DNA of 64,000 bases from Moniliella sp. 'wahieum' (Eukaryota; Basidiomycota; Moniliellomycetes; Moniliellales; Moniliellaceae): assembly GCA_003971905.1 (NCBI GenBank), contig RSEE01000083.1, positions 237,223 to 301,222 of the forward strand, in the 5' to 3' direction. The position numbers and the translations under genes were made by a program. The notes beneath the pieces are model-generated. The model did not search any database, was not told the DNA's origin, and saw nothing but the letters and a program-made list of their open reading frames with translations. Below are positions 35,495 through 48,841 of this stretch, one piece after another. The number at the start of each line of letters is the position of its first letter. Position 1 is the first letter of the stretch.

Positions 35495-36193
35495 AGTAGC
35501 AGCAGTGGTGGGGGTGGGGATGGGAAGGGGTAGAGAGAAGGCAGGCAGAAGCACATGGGAGGGAGGTATAAGTACGGGCTGGCCGGCAGCTGCGCGCAGC
35601 ATGGCCCGGCGGGTGCGGTGCAACGCCGACGCACAGACCACGCTCGCCGTGGCTGGGGGCTGCTGAGGGCTGCTGAGGGCTGCTGGGGGCGCGGGGGATG
35701 TGTGATGGAGGGCGGATGACATGTGCGATGGGAAGCTTTGTGCCAGTTGCGCTGTGCTCGGTGCCGCAGGACGCACTCCCTCCCCCCCTCGGTGCCGACC
35801 AGCCCGGCAACGCACCCACAGGATTGGACAAGGGTGTCTCCTGCGCAGCATGCCTGGGAATCCAATTCTGCATCAGTCGGCCGTGGGGCCCCGCGTTGGC
35901 ATGGCCAGTGCCTGCTCCGCTTTGGGCCGCTGCTCCAGAACACTTTAGAAAGCGGTGCCGGCGCACGCGGGAACCCCGCCCCCAAACGCCAGGCAGCCTA
36001 TGCGACTCGACCCCAATCCACGTTCCATCCCAGCCCCGTCCAAACGCTACGTGCTGGCCACGTGCAACGAGCAACAGCACCCCCACCACGTCTTCCACCC
36101 TCTAACCCCCGTGCTTCCGCTTCCGTCGCTTGCATCCATTTCGACGCCGCTCATCTACAGTGTACGCCCCTCCCCTCGCACCTCCTTCCCCTC

Positions 36194-39100
36194 CTACCCC
36201 ACCGCGGGGTCAACCGCGTCGGCCGGCTGCTGCGCGCGCTCGGTGCTCGCCTGCGCCGCTGTGGCCTGCGCCGCTGTGGCCTGCGCCGCTGTGGCCTGCG
36301 CCGCCTCGGCCTCGGCCTCGGCCTCGCACCTGTGTGGCCGGTCGCCCTGGCCGGCGCGGGCTCTGGCACGCGGCTGGCCTGGGCGGGGGAACCGGTGCGC
36401 GGGGTGCGTCGTGGGCCAATGTGGAGACCTTCGGCGACCAGCCGGCATGACGCAACTGGGTTCGTTCCAGGTCGCGCGCACGTACCACCCTCTCTGCCCT
36501 TCCGGCCGATCCGCGCGGGCGGTCTTCTTGCTTGGCGGCTGTGCCTGCGGCGGCGGCGGCAGGGGCGGCGGTCGGGACAGCCCGCAAGCAGCAGGTACTG
36601 CATCGACCCCCACTCGCTGATCTTGCGCCGGAGCCATTCGTGGTCGACGGGTTTGTTGAGGAAATCGTTGCAGCCCGCAGCGAGGGCTGCGACGCGGTCC
36701 GAGTCGAACGATGAGGCGGTCAGCGCGACAATGATTACTGCCGGACGGTACTCGCCGTACTTGGCACCTGCGGGCGGCTTGGCTTCGCCCCCCGATACCG
36801 TGCCGGCTGCCGTGGCGACCGCTTGCGCCAGCAGCGCCGGGTCACACCCTTCTTTCTCCCCGTCTAGCGGCGGTAGGTCCCGCGCCGTCGGCGTGCTCGG
36901 CGGCGGGTACTTGCCAATCCCACTGATCTTCTCTTGGCGCCGGATCACCTTGGTCGCCACAATCCCGTCCAGCACGGGTAATTGAATGTCCATCTACCGC
37001 ACCATCCCGTAGGGGGTTCACGTCAGCCTCCGCGTCCGACCGTCGGACACGCACCCACTCACCCACGCACAGCGGCGCGGCGCCGGGCAAGGGAGACACA
37101 AAGAACGAGAGAGAAGAGAGAAAGAGAGAGACGTACAAAGATGATGTGGAAACTACCATCGCGCCATTTCGCAATGGCCTCCATTCCGTTCTTGGCCACG
37201 TCAAATTGGATTTGGTTGCGGGTGAGCAGCCGACTGAGAATCTGCACGTTGATGTGGTTATCTTCGACTAGCAGGACCTTGATTGGAGGTAAGACGACTT
37301 TGGTCTTGGGATCGTCCGATGCCTTGGCCACCGCCTTGGGCTTCTTGGTTTTGGCCTTGGCTTTGGCCTTGGTTTTGGCTTTGGCCTTGGCCTGGAGAAG
37401 CGAGCCTTGCCGCGACGGCCCCGCCGACGCAGTCGCATCCTCATTCCCATTCGCATTCGCATTCGCATCCACATTCGCATCCGCATTCGCATTCGCGTCC
37501 ACATTCGCATTCGAATTCTCATTCGCATTGTGATTCACAGTTGCATTCGCATTCGCGTCCCCCTGCGCGTGCGCCGGAGTGGCCTGGGCTGCCTCGTCCT
37601 GGGACGCAGCAGCGAGCGCAGCCGAAGGCGCGTTGGCCACAGCCTCCCCGGCCGTACCCAACGACCGTCCGCCCGGCCTGGGCTGGCTCGCCTCCATCCC
37701 TGGCACGGGCACGGGCACGGGCACGGGGACCGTACTGGCCGAGCGGGAGTGCGCGCGCTAACACTGGCGCTGGGGCTTGTCCTGGTCTCGTTCGAGCCCG
37801 ACGGGGGGGGAGCAAAGTCGCTTGGCGATCGAGCGTGGGCGGGGCGGGGTGACTTCCGGGTCGGTAGGATCGTGGGGCGGCTCGGTCTCAGCTGCTCGGC
37901 CAAGGGCGCGCCGGGCGGAGCGGAGGCCAAGAGCGGGTCCTTGGTGAGCGACGATGTTGCTGGCGTGCCTGGATCGGCCGAAACGTGCCCGGGGAAAAGA
38001 ATAGCCCGGCCGGACGGCCTTGCGGATCTTGCAGCACCAGCCCGGGCGGCGGCGGGATTCAGGTACCTGCCCCGGACTGGAGGAAGCGCTGTCGCGGGCA
38101 AGTCCATACCCATTCCCATGCCCATACCTATGCCGGCCAAGGGCGTGCTCGGCGCATCGGATTTCGCATCCACCAGCCGAAGCCGACGCTGACGTCGAAG
38201 CTAACGCCGAGCCAAAGTAATCCATCGCTTCTCGCAACGGCGTCGCCGGCCCCGACCGTGGCACGGCTTGCAACAACGTGTACCGCGGACTGAGCCGAAG
38301 CGTGTCCAATCCGGCCTCGGGCTCGGCGGTGCAACGACCGAGGGAGGCACGGCCGCGCCCGCCGCCCTCGTCGCTGCCGACGACGCCTCCCCTGAAGCAG
38401 GAGCCGGAGGGCAACGGGGCCCCTTCGTGCGGGTCGGGCGGGACGGGGCAAGGGAGTGCCGGTACTGGGTGTGGCGCGGGGCTGGCCTGCCCGCTCCATC
38501 GCTGCATCAGCCAAATTCACCGTCGTGGGCGGCCCTGAGTGCGGGGCCGAGATCGGCGTGGCAAGTCCATAGGAGACGGCGCATGGTACGTCTGTGAGCG
38601 GGGGTACAGTTCCGGTCGTTGGGTTTGGGCGGGAGCAAGGCAAAGAGCGTCATCGCGCTTCGCGCGTAGTAGCAAAGCTGTCCCCTTGCGCCTCCTCGCC
38701 ACGCGGCAAGGACGAGGCGGAAGAGAGCGACAGCACGCCGATCCCCGCGGGCGCAACGAGCGCAGCTGCCGCAGCTAGCACGCGCGACCGTTGGCCCGCA
38801 TCTTCCACCTCGTCGTGCACCGTCAGCGACGAGATGGGATAGAAGCAGTAACTGTGACCTGGACCGGGTCGCCCGCAGGAGCGTGGCTGCTGGAGCTGGA
38901 GCTGGAACTCGCACTTCGACTTGTGGTGCGATGCGAGGCCAGCCGGACCGTAACCACTTCCCCACCGCGAACGTGTGTGGCCGCATCGGTCAGGACGTAG
39001 AGGATGGCAAAGGCCAACGCGGCCGGATCGGCACAGAGAACAGTTAGGGGCTCGGCAGGATCAAAAACGACGTGCACTGGCGACTCGGGCGCCGCACTCT

Positions 39101-39460
39101 GTGCTGCCCGTTCCGCCGAGGCGACCACCTGGGCCGCTTGGGCCAGGCGGAGTGAGCGTGACCACGTCCACGGCCACCGCAGCCGGGCTGGACGGCTGGC
39201 GCCCGTGCCGCGCGCATCGTCGCCAGGGAGAAAAGGCAGGTCCCCAGCCGGATAGGCTGTTGCCGCCGCATCGACGGACTGACGCGCGTGGTAGCCAAGC
39301 GCGACGGCGGGGACCTCTGTGAGCGCAGGTAAGTTCCGGCTGGCGACAGGCACGCCGGCTGGGCGCCCGTCAGCGACCGCGCGGCCCCGACCACACTGGC
39401 CAGAATTACAGCACGCACGGCGCTGCCGGAAGACTCGGCGCTGCCCGTCAGGCGCTCCAT
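36194..39460 (-). CDS. SSK1: SSK1-type response regulator
   Basis: Ssk1 relays osmotic and stress signals from the Sln1-Ypd1 phosphorelay to the Ssk2/22 MAPKKK. The receiver domain is clear: [39 protein letters not shown] and DGSFHIIF, an intron at 36994-37136 (143 nt), then [20 protein letters not shown] (phospho-acceptor D), [39 protein letters not shown] and EWGSMQYLL (to about 36590). The NKPV lysine is present. N-terminal to it are a Lys/Ala/Thr repeat (37310-37395) and an Asn/Ala repeat (37440-37560). Further upstream, [20 protein letters not shown] and [20 protein letters not shown] (about 39080-38950) look like a degenerate GHKL ATPase. The start at 39460 ([18 protein letters not shown]) is likely; an in-frame ATG at 39634 would add a Pro/His/Tyr leader. 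The C-terminal end after 36590 is uncertain. Confidence 0.8.
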
Positions 39461-39524
39461 CACGGCCGGAAAGTGAGGAGGGGCAGGGGGCGGAGGGGGG
39501 GAGCGGGAGACAAGAAGACGGGAG

Positions 39525-39560
39525 AGGTAGTGGTAGTGGTAGTGGTAGTGGTGCGGAGGG
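39525..39560 (+). repeat. (GTAGTG)n microsatellite near the SSK1 start
   Basis: Six or so GTAGTG units. They would encode a His/Tyr repeat if SSK1 starts at 39634, or lie in its 5' UTR if it starts at 39460. Confidence 0.7.
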
Positions 39561-39773
39561 TCGTGGTGGTGATGGTGGGGTGGGGAGCGTGGCGGTGGCG
39601 GGGGGATAAGAGGCCCAAGGACAGCGATCAGCATCGGCTGTGCTCCTCAATGCACCTGCCCCCATTCCGCTCCCCCCCATCTCCGCCCTGATTAAATAAC
39701 AGCGGCCAGATTTTGTTTTTGGCTTTTGCTTTGCACTCCCACTCCCACTCCCACCGCAGCTGCATCGCGCCCC

Positions 39774-40513
39774 ATGTCGCTCCCGCCCTCCACCGCCCGC
39801 CCCGCTCGGGGCGGGTTGAGCAGCAAGATCGCCGGGCTCAAGTTCATGCAGCGCGGCCGCCCGGGCTCCCTCCACGCCTGCCTCAGGCGCTGCCTCCGCC
39901 TCGCCTGCCACCGCGCCGCCAGCACCAACGCCAGCGACGGGTGCTGTGCCCGCATCGCATCCTCTTCCCCCCGCTGCACCGGACGAGTGGGTGCTGCCCT
40001 CGGCTGCGGCGGCGATTGCGCGCGCGAGGGAGAACCATGCACGCACGCGCCCCAGGCGGTGGTGCAGTACGATGACCAGTGGCGCTCGTGGGAGCTGACA
40101 GCGACCAGGACGACGCGCCGTCCAGCACGCGCGCCGTGGGACGCACCCGGTTTGGCCAGCATGAACCTCACCCCGCACCGGAGGCGGAGGCGGAGGTGGA
40201 TTCGGACGAAGGGCTGGAGCCCAAGTTGGTCTCGGACTCGGGATCGGACGTGGACTCCGACTCGGACTCGGACTCGGACTCGGCCCGTTCTCATCCCAAT
40301 TCCCTTTCTAGCTCAGGGGAGGAGGAAGAGGAGGCCAAGCCGCCTCCCCGACTGCAAAAGCCAAGTGTGTCAGGCTCGTTGGGCACAGCCCGTGCGCGCA
40401 ACGTATCCGCTTCGTCGACCAACCGCAAGCCCAAGCGGCCTTCGACGCATCGGACTTGGCCGCTCCAACCGCCAGGAACGGTACGGAAGGATGTGAAGAG
40501 AGGTGATGCATGA
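39774..40513 (+). CDS. MPP6: nuclear exosome cofactor Mpp6
   Basis: The ATG at 39774 gives MSLPPSTARP, then LSSKIAGLKFMQRG, the hallmark MPP6 motif that docks the protein on the exosome. An Ala/Glu-type stretch follows, frame-shifted, then DEWVLPSAAAAIARARENH (about 39985-40035), typical of fungal Mpp6, and a GRTRFGQHEP segment that matches the position of the family's conserved GF/N region. The C-terminal half is acidic with a Ser-Asp repeat (about 40255-40285), then Glu-rich, and ends basic (TVRKDVKRGDA) at 40511-40513. Two or three frame changes are needed. Mpp6 binds RNA and helps Rrp6/Mtr4 in 5.8S rRNA and cryptic transcript processing. It is divergent from SSK1, with about 310 bp between starts. 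Confidence 0.75.
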
Positions 40514-41824
40514 TGCGAGCAGACGTGTGTGTGGTGGCTGGGTTGGCCGGAACATGCTGAACGCCGGCGGACTGGTTTGTAAGGATCAGTTGTACGATCT
40601 GCATCGACAGGTTGGTTGGTGAGGGTGTTGGGTGTGGGCAACGCGTGGACAAATAGTCACAGCCCCGCCTGCCCTCCAGCCGCACTCAGCAGAGGATCCG
40701 CTCTGCGGGGGGGCGGTTGCAAACTAACGCCGCTGTTCTGTGGCTCGCAGCGTCTCTACAGCTGAATGCATTGTAACAGTGGAGTGGAGAGGACGGGGTG
40801 AGCATAGGGATGGCCACTCCCCACATGACTCTGAACTCCGACAACAGGCCAACCAGTCGTACGTAGCAAGAAGTTAAATCGGACCAGGCCGGTCAGTATA
40901 TAGGGCAGAGGAGAAAGACTCGTTCTGCATTCCGAGAAGCGCTGGCATGGCGTGTGACAAGAGGTCCATATGATGCGTGACATGACACAAGGTCCACGAC
41001 AATAAGATCAAAATGGCGGGGCTAATGGTCGAAGGTAAGATGGAGGACTGATTGATTGGCAGGACACTCGGCTGGGCAAGGTGGCCCTTGCGCCCCTACA
41101 GCGTGGCAGGGATGAAACAATCCGTGTTTAGAGGGGGGGGGGGGGGGGCGAGGGGGCGTGGGCTTCAATGCATATCTCATCTGGTTGGGTGTGTTGAACC
41201 GGCGGGGTGGAGCGCAGTAGACCCGTCTCCGAGATGGAATGCCACCGGCTGGTTGGGTGATTGTTTGCGGGCTCCACAGATCCAGGAGCAGGACAGAGCG
41301 GGTGCATTCTGTGACGTGTGGCGGATGAGTGATAAGGCATTCATGGCGAGAAAGCGGTCGGACTGAGAAGGAGACAGCGTGTTGTTTTTGGAAAGATGGC
41401 TGTGGAGAGGATGGCGAAGAAGCGTGCCTGGGGCTGATGTGTGGTGTGGGGGATGGATGGATGGCACAGCACAGCACAACGCAGGGCGAGGAGAGCAGGG
41501 GTGCTTTACCGAGTGGCGCCTGCCGCAGGGCGCCAGTGCCAGCCCCGCGCGCCCCTTTGCCCGCCCGCACCGGCTGGCGAGCGGCGCACTGCGGCGCACA
41601 TCCGCCAGTCACTAGTCCATAGCAGAGTCCCGCCACTGCTGCGAGCAGCATACGGCTCGAAGCTAGCAGCTCCGTCCCCGTGGATCCTCCGAGCAACCCT
41701 GAAAGAAGAGACCGCCTCGCCGCACCCGTCCTCGCCTCGCCGCGCCTCTCCTCTGCGCCGCCATGCCCCCCCCCCCCCGTCCCCGCGCCCGCCCTGTCCG
41801 CCGCCACCGCGCACCACCTCCCTC
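40514..41824. other. non-coding stretch after MPP6
   Basis: Mixed composition. A long G-run at about 41131-41149 and a CAGTCACTAGTCC motif at 41606-41618 stand out. The first part (40750-41000) is AT-richer. No gene was found on either strand. Confidence 0.4.
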
Positions 41825-44352
41825 ATGGCCCTCCCGCCGCCGAGCCACAGCAGCCGCTCCTCGCCCCCGCCCCCGCCCACCACCAGGCTCCACCCCGTCG
41901 ATGCCGTCCGCCAGCTGGTGCGGCGCCTCTCGTCCCGCGCCGCCCCCTCGCCTCCGCCGTCCCGCCCGCCATCCCAGCCGCCATCCCAGCCGCCATCCCA
42001 GCCACCATCCCACCGGCCGCCCCCCCGCCCGCCCCGCCGCCGTCGCAGCCCGTCTGGTGGAGCGACGAGGCGTCCGGCCGGTCCTTGCTGCGCTCCACCC
42101 GCACCCTCCACCCCCCCCCACCCGCACCCGCCTGGCGCTCCTTTGTCAGCACCGACTCGGTCGGCGAGGACACCCTCCATCCCAGCTTCTCCTACAGGAG
42201 CCAGAGCAGCTTCTCCTCCGCCCCAAGTGGCTCGACAAGGACGCCTCCCTTGCCTCCCTCAGCCTGCCTCCCTTGGACACCCTCACCCGCTCCACCTCCA
42301 TCCTCAACCGGCCCTCGCCCCTTTCGGCACTGGCACGCGACCCCTTTGCCAGTCCCTGCCGCTTCCAGGCAGGCACTACGCCTCTTCCCACCACCATCAC
42401 CACCGTCGCTCCACCCCCACATCCCCGCTTCCCTCCCCGCCTCCGTCCCCTCCGCCCCGCAACACTGTGGGGGATGGGTCGCTTCTTACACTCCCATACG
42501 GCATGGGCTCTGGTACGCTCGACCTTGATCTTCGCAGCGAAAGCAGTCACAGCTCTCTTGCCACTGCACCGACGCGCCCGCCTCCACGGTCGTCCCTGCC
42601 CCGCTCGCATCCGCCTATATCCTATCATCCGCCCCGCACGCGCACAACAGTTTGACACTTCCTCTTCCGTTCGTTCCGCCTGGTCCTCCTCCAGTTCGAG
42701 CGATGACCCCCCCGTCCGACGCTCGCATCGCCCCTTCTCACCGCAGTCGGCCAACGCGGACGCGGTAGACCCCGCTTCCGTCTTCACCGTTCCTCCTCCT
42801 TTGGTACTGCGTCGGGTGTGGAGCTGCGCCGTTCTTCCTCGTTACGAAGACGATCTCGCTCAGGCTCGGGCTCGGGATCGGGCTCTCGCCGCGTTTCTGA
42901 TCCAAGTGCGCACGAGACCCGACGCGACTCGGCCTTACGTCGGCTGGTGTCCTGGACCTCCTCCTCGAGCGCCTCGCGTCGTCGACAAGCACCCTCGAAC
43001 CCATGTCCTCCTTCCCCCCGCCCCTCCTCCCCTCCTCCCCTATTGCACCCCGTCCTGCTAATCCCCCCCTGCCCCCGCCTCATCCGGGCACAGCGCTCCA
43101 AGATGCAGCCCGCACCTTCCGCACCTTCTCACTCGTACTGCTTCCATAGTCAGTTCAACAGTAGGCCGCATCTTGGGTCGCACACCCGACCGCACACCAC
43201 CCCCTCCACACGACACCCACAGCCTCCCCACCCCGCCCACCACCACCGCCCAAACGGTGGTCCTTGGCCCGGCTGCGTACGTTTTCCCACCCCTCCCGCT
43301 CTCCACCACAACCACCTTCACCTGCCCGGGCGGGATCGTCGAGGCAAGCGAGCCAAACGCGCATTTGGTACATACCTCCCAACAAAGAACGCAGTATCAA
43401 ATTGGGCCTGGCCTGTGCCGGCGCGACCGTGACAGCCACCAGCTTTCCCACCGCCTCTGCGCCACCGCCGGCACCAGCACCGTTGCTCTCTCCTTCGCTC
43501 CTACCTGTGCCAACAGCGGACGCAACCGCAGCCGCAAGCGTAGGCGTAGGCGCAACTGCTACAGGATCATCCCCCCCCCCAGCGACCCACGGCGCATCTC
43601 CCCTCCCGATCCAGCGCCACGGTTGGTCTCTAAACTGACATCCAAGCTTTTCTCCCTCCGCCCGCGGAGCACGAGGCCGCCGCGAGAACACTACCTCCCC
43701 GCCTCCTCTTCCTCCTCCGCCTCCACCTTCTCATCCTCCTGAACAGCCAAGGCCCCTGCCACCTACCAGGTCCCCACCGCCGCCGCCCTGGCCAGGCCAA
43801 AGACCCCCTGAACCGCTTGCTCCACCGTCTGCCCAGCGAGATGGAGCATACGGGTCATGCGACGTTTGGCTTTTCGAGTGGGTACGTTGAACTTGATCGC
43901 TCGGTTCTGGCTCTGGCTCGGGCGCGGGAGTGGGCACAAGCACCGCGGGTGGGCTGGCCCCCGCACCAGATTCCCCGGTGGAGCACGCACCATCGACGCC
44001 AGAGGTACTGGTATGCCCGCACTGGCGCGAGTGGGCCCACGCTCTGCGAGCCAGCTCGCACACGGGCTCGGTGCTACGCGAGGACCTGGGCGAGGGGGAT
44101 GTAGTGTGGCAAAGAGTACATGCGCTGGGCGCTGAGCATCGGGATCCTACCTCGTGCATCGGGTACGTCGCCCTGCCGGCACCTGCGTCGCCTGCGTCGC
44201 CTACTTCGCCAGCCGTGGGGCGTGCAGTGCGGACCGAGTCCCGGCCCGGGTCGGGGCCTGCCCCTGCCCCTCCCATCCTTCCCCGCACCATCCCGGCAGC
44301 ACTGCGGGTGGGTGCTGCGCGTTTCGGCGCGCTCGTGAGGCCGTCGGAGTAG
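41825..44352 (+). CDS. unrecognised Ser/Pro-rich protein
   Basis: The ATG at 41825 gives MALPPPSHSSRSS, then LHPVDAVRQLVRRLSSRA, a short amphipathic helix. Proline repeats follow (about 41960-42010), then frame-shifted blocks: WRSFVSTDSVGEDTLHPSFS and YRSQSSFSS, KWLDKDASLASLSLPPLDTL, SSSVRSAWSSSSSSDDPP, a Ser/Arg stretch RRSSSLRRRSRSGSGSGSGS (42830-42875), RIWYIPPNKERSIKLGLACA, and LPSEMEHTGHATFGFSSGYV (about 43825-43880). The last part reads CPHWREWAHALRASSHTGSV. The profile is that of a long, mostly disordered regulatory protein with many possible phosphosites. No domain was recognised and the intron structure is unknown. Both ends are tentative. Confidence 0.45.
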
Positions 44353-45956
44353 TATGCAGGGTGGGCACCATCGCAGCGCCCCCCCGTGGCCTCATGCTGT
44401 TGGGTCCACAAAAAAAGCAGAGACGGGTTCTGGCAGTGCGGCTTCCTCTCCCCTCCTCTCTGTTCTCCCAACCCCCGCGCGCCTCGGGCCCGCATAGATG
44501 GCACTGCGCTCTTCGATCTTGCACGAAGGAAAAGGGCGAGAGAGCGAGGCTGGGGGTGCGTCTTGGACGGACTAGGATGGATGGATATTGATTCAACGGT
44601 GAGCACTCACTGAGTGGCGAACATGACTCATGATGAGTACACGAACGCGAACGCCGCCATGCATGCGATACCGCCACGGCCCCTGCGGGTAGAAGGAAGA
44701 AATGGGATCATCGATCATGTCGAATGACAGATGAGATGGTGGCGTCCACAGGCTGACATGTAGATGTCAGATCACTAGTCACATCTGAGATCTCTGAGAT
44801 CTGCGAGGAGGGAGGACAAGACAGGCTCTGGCAGTTGATGACATTTTGATGAGCTTGCTGACATTACATCTTCCCAGTGGGACGAGCGAAAGGCTACAGG
44901 CGATCGACACGCAGCCACTGGTGCTCAACTGAGCATCATCGGCAGCATCAATGGGCCCAGGCTGGGAGTGAGTCAAGGCAGGGGGCGACGGGGGCAGCGG
45001 GGGCACTCGGTTTGGCCCGGGTCCGCCGCTTGGTGGGGGGAGGCGACCACGACGCAGGGGGGCTCGCATGGCCTCCCACGCTCCTCGCTTCGTCCGGGGC
45101 TGGCCGGACCGCCCGGCTCGGCCCGGCAGGGGCCGAGCAGCGGGCGGTGCGCGACGAGTGATGGATGCATGATTGGCGCGGCAGCCGCCTGAAAAGGTGT
45201 GGGGCCCCGGGCCAAGGCGGGGCGTGGCGGAGCGCGTGGGCGGCCGGATGGTCCGGGTGGGCGGGTGGGCGGGTTTAGCGGGACGGGCGCTGGGTAGACG
45301 TCTATATGGGTGCGAGGGGGTGGAGAGGGTTACGATGGACGGGGAGGCGATGCAACCTATTGGGACTTGGCTCGTCTGGGACGCAGGCCGCAGGATCGAT
45401 GGATTGGGGCGTGGAGTGGATGGATTGGGGCAGGGGTCGATGGCGCCTGGCCCGCAGGAGAGACGGCGACGGCCACCAGCCGGCTGGGCGGATGCGTGGC
45501 CGGCGGCTAAGTTTCTCCATGCCGGCCTCCAAACCATCCACGCCCTTCGCCTCCCGTCCACCCGCTCCACGCCCCAGTGGAGGCCAGCGCACGCGAGAGC
45601 GCTGCTGGGCAGCACGGCGCCAGTGTGCCCCCCGCCGCAGTTCTTCTGAGCCCAGGGCGCATCCAGAAGCGCCGCTGTTTTCCCCGCCGCGCACAGCAGC
45701 ATGTCGCGCGTGCGGCCACTGGCGCCGTACGCCCGCGTCGCCCGCAGCGCAGCGCGGCAGCCGCTCTGCCCCAGGCTGCCCCTGTGCGGCGCAGGACCCT
45801 CCCAGCGTTAATCCCACTGCGCCCGCAGCCCACGCTCCTGAGCCCGCCCAGCGCCAGTGTGGGTCGCACCCACACTCGTCCTGTGCGCATCGTGGTGCGC
45901 ACTCATATCCTCGGGAAGGTCCGTGCGGCAGTAGCCGGAGCGGAAGAGCGGCGTGG
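44353..45956. other. spacer upstream of GAPDH
   Basis: Holds an AT-richer block (44600-44900) with a CACTAGTCAC motif at 44771-44782 and the palindrome-like CTGAGATCTCTGAGATCTG at about 44786-44804. The rest is GC-rich promoter DNA. Long frames on both strands (45300-46340) are shadows. Confidence 0.45.
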
Positions 45957-45958
45957 AA

Positions 45959-45963
45959 TATAA
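45959..45963 (+). promoter_or_regulatory. TATA box of GAPDH
   Basis: TATAA in the context GGAATATAAGGCC, about 112 nt before the start codon, followed by a C/T-rich tract, the usual layout of highly expressed glycolytic gene promoters in fungi. Confidence 0.7.
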
Positions 45964-46075
45964 GGCCCCGTCTGCGTCCTGGCCAGCCGGCGTCTCCTCT
46001 CCCTCCACCCTTCCCTCCCACCCCACTCTTCCCACACACCGCCTCCTCCGTCTTCTCCCCACCGCCCCATCCACC

Positions 46076-47203
<1,128 letters not shown>

Positions 47204-47840
47204 TGCTGCCATTGCGCTGCCCATACGGCCCTGGAATTGGCCTCGACACAAGGCTCAGGTCCAGCATGATGTCCCTGCCCTACAGGACACATTGAATACC
47301 GTATCCATCATCAAGACTTACAAGTGGCGGTCGTTGTATAGCCCCAGGAGACGTGCAGATAGGTTGGTAGGTTGCCCAGCGTTGGCGCGCACGGCCATTG
47401 CAATGGTCATCGATTGACGATCGTTGAGCGAGTGGATCTAAGCTCTAGGGTACGTACGAATCATGTTTACGTATGGCAGCCAGTAAGTGCTAAGCTAAGC
47501 GCTAAGCACTCCAAACAGTGGGGTTTAGGCATCGCTGCTACGGACCCCTGATTTGAGTCCAGCCTAACTAGTTAGGCCTACGCACCTAAGGCCTAAGGCC
47601 TAATGCCTAATGCCTGATGCTCCGGCCTGATGCACTGATGGACGGTTCGCGCTCCGGCGGGAGAGACGCCGGAGCACTGTTCCATGCCGATCGCGCCCAT
47701 TGGCATGCGAGGGCACGGAGACAGTGTCCCTACGCAGTGTTGGCCCATGTCACATGGGCGCGTCATAAATGGCGCCGACGGATCCGCCACCCGATGGTCC
47801 TGCGCTGCTTGACCGCCGCGGAGATAAGGAATGTCCCCCC

Positions 47841-47846
47841 CCACTG

Positions 47847-47879
<33 letters not shown>

Positions 47880-47880
47880 A
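47841..47880. repeat. CACTAGC tandem array
   Basis: Five copies of CACTAGC/CACTGGC in a row, a variant of the CACTAGT motif seen upstream of several genes here. Confidence 0.8.
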
Positions 47881-47931
47881 CTGCATCGACACCACCGTTA
47901 CCACTACCAATCCTGGTCCATCTGCACCGCG

Positions 47932-47987
47932 TTGTGCGGGGCGGCCCCGGTCCGCTTCTGTTCCGCCCTTTTCCTGTTGCGCTGCGG
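47932..47987. repeat. dispersed GC-rich element, copy A
   Basis: About 56 bp starting TTGTGCGGGGCGGCCCC and containing TGTTCCGCCC and CTGTTGCGC. It aligns along its length with 58171-58225 and with the reverse complement of 59158-59223. Confidence 0.65.
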
Positions 47988-48841
47988 CTCCGCACTGCCT
48001 TCCCCTGGTTGCACCACCCTCCTCCCCCGCCTTACTCGTTTTCCATAAGCCTCCCGCCACTCCCACAGGACCAATAAGTTACACCACTGCGAACGGTCAA
48101 GCAGATTGAATGGCGACACCAAACCCATGACTTGAAGCTTGACGTTTGAGATGATCGAGGAAGATTGATGATGTCGACACTACAACGTCTAGTATATAGT
48201 CAACGTAACACATAGTAACATCCGCTCTTGGGCTTATCCACCAGCCGCATTCTTCTCGTGCGACATGATAACGTACCGAGCCGCACGGCTTGAACGCCCG
48301 CTCGGCAAAGAGGTCTGTGCTGGGCGTCTGATTCCTACGCAGCCTTACAGTTTAGTGTTCCTTGTACACACATCCAGCGTCCCCGTCTAGCATATCGTAG
48401 TGTACGCGGGCACCACGGCGGCGGTCAGCAGGCCATTGGACGTGGGGTTATAGGACGCAATAGCTAAGCCGCCACAGCACCACAGCACCACAGCCAACTA
48501 TACCCATCGACCGTCGAGTTTGTGGAGCACAGTGGATTGACCTCACAGAGGCTCGCAGACAGAAGGCGCTGTGGAGGAGAGGAACAACACTAAAAAAGAA
48601 TGCACAGCTGAATAGGAATAACACAGGGAGAATCAAAAGAAGGAGAGAGAGCCCAGGTGAAGGAAAGGGAGGATGGGGCGACCCCCAAACGCCAGATAGA
48701 CTGTGACATCGCAGCCCTCAGACCCGCTGAAAAAGATCAACGTAACGAGAGAGAGGACGAAACAGACCCAGAAAACAAAACAAAAGAAAAAAAAAAAGAA
48801 ATAGGAGGCAGGTACTGGAGTCGACTGAACGTGTCCGGCTC

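Larger units (their letters stand above)
47204..48841. other. gene-poor spacer with short repeats
   Basis: Contains the tandem TAAGGCC family (47570-47620), an array of CACTAGC (47841-47880), copy A of a dispersed GC-rich element (47932-47987) and a CACAGCAC repeat (48471-48495). No convincing coding reading. Confidence 0.5.
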
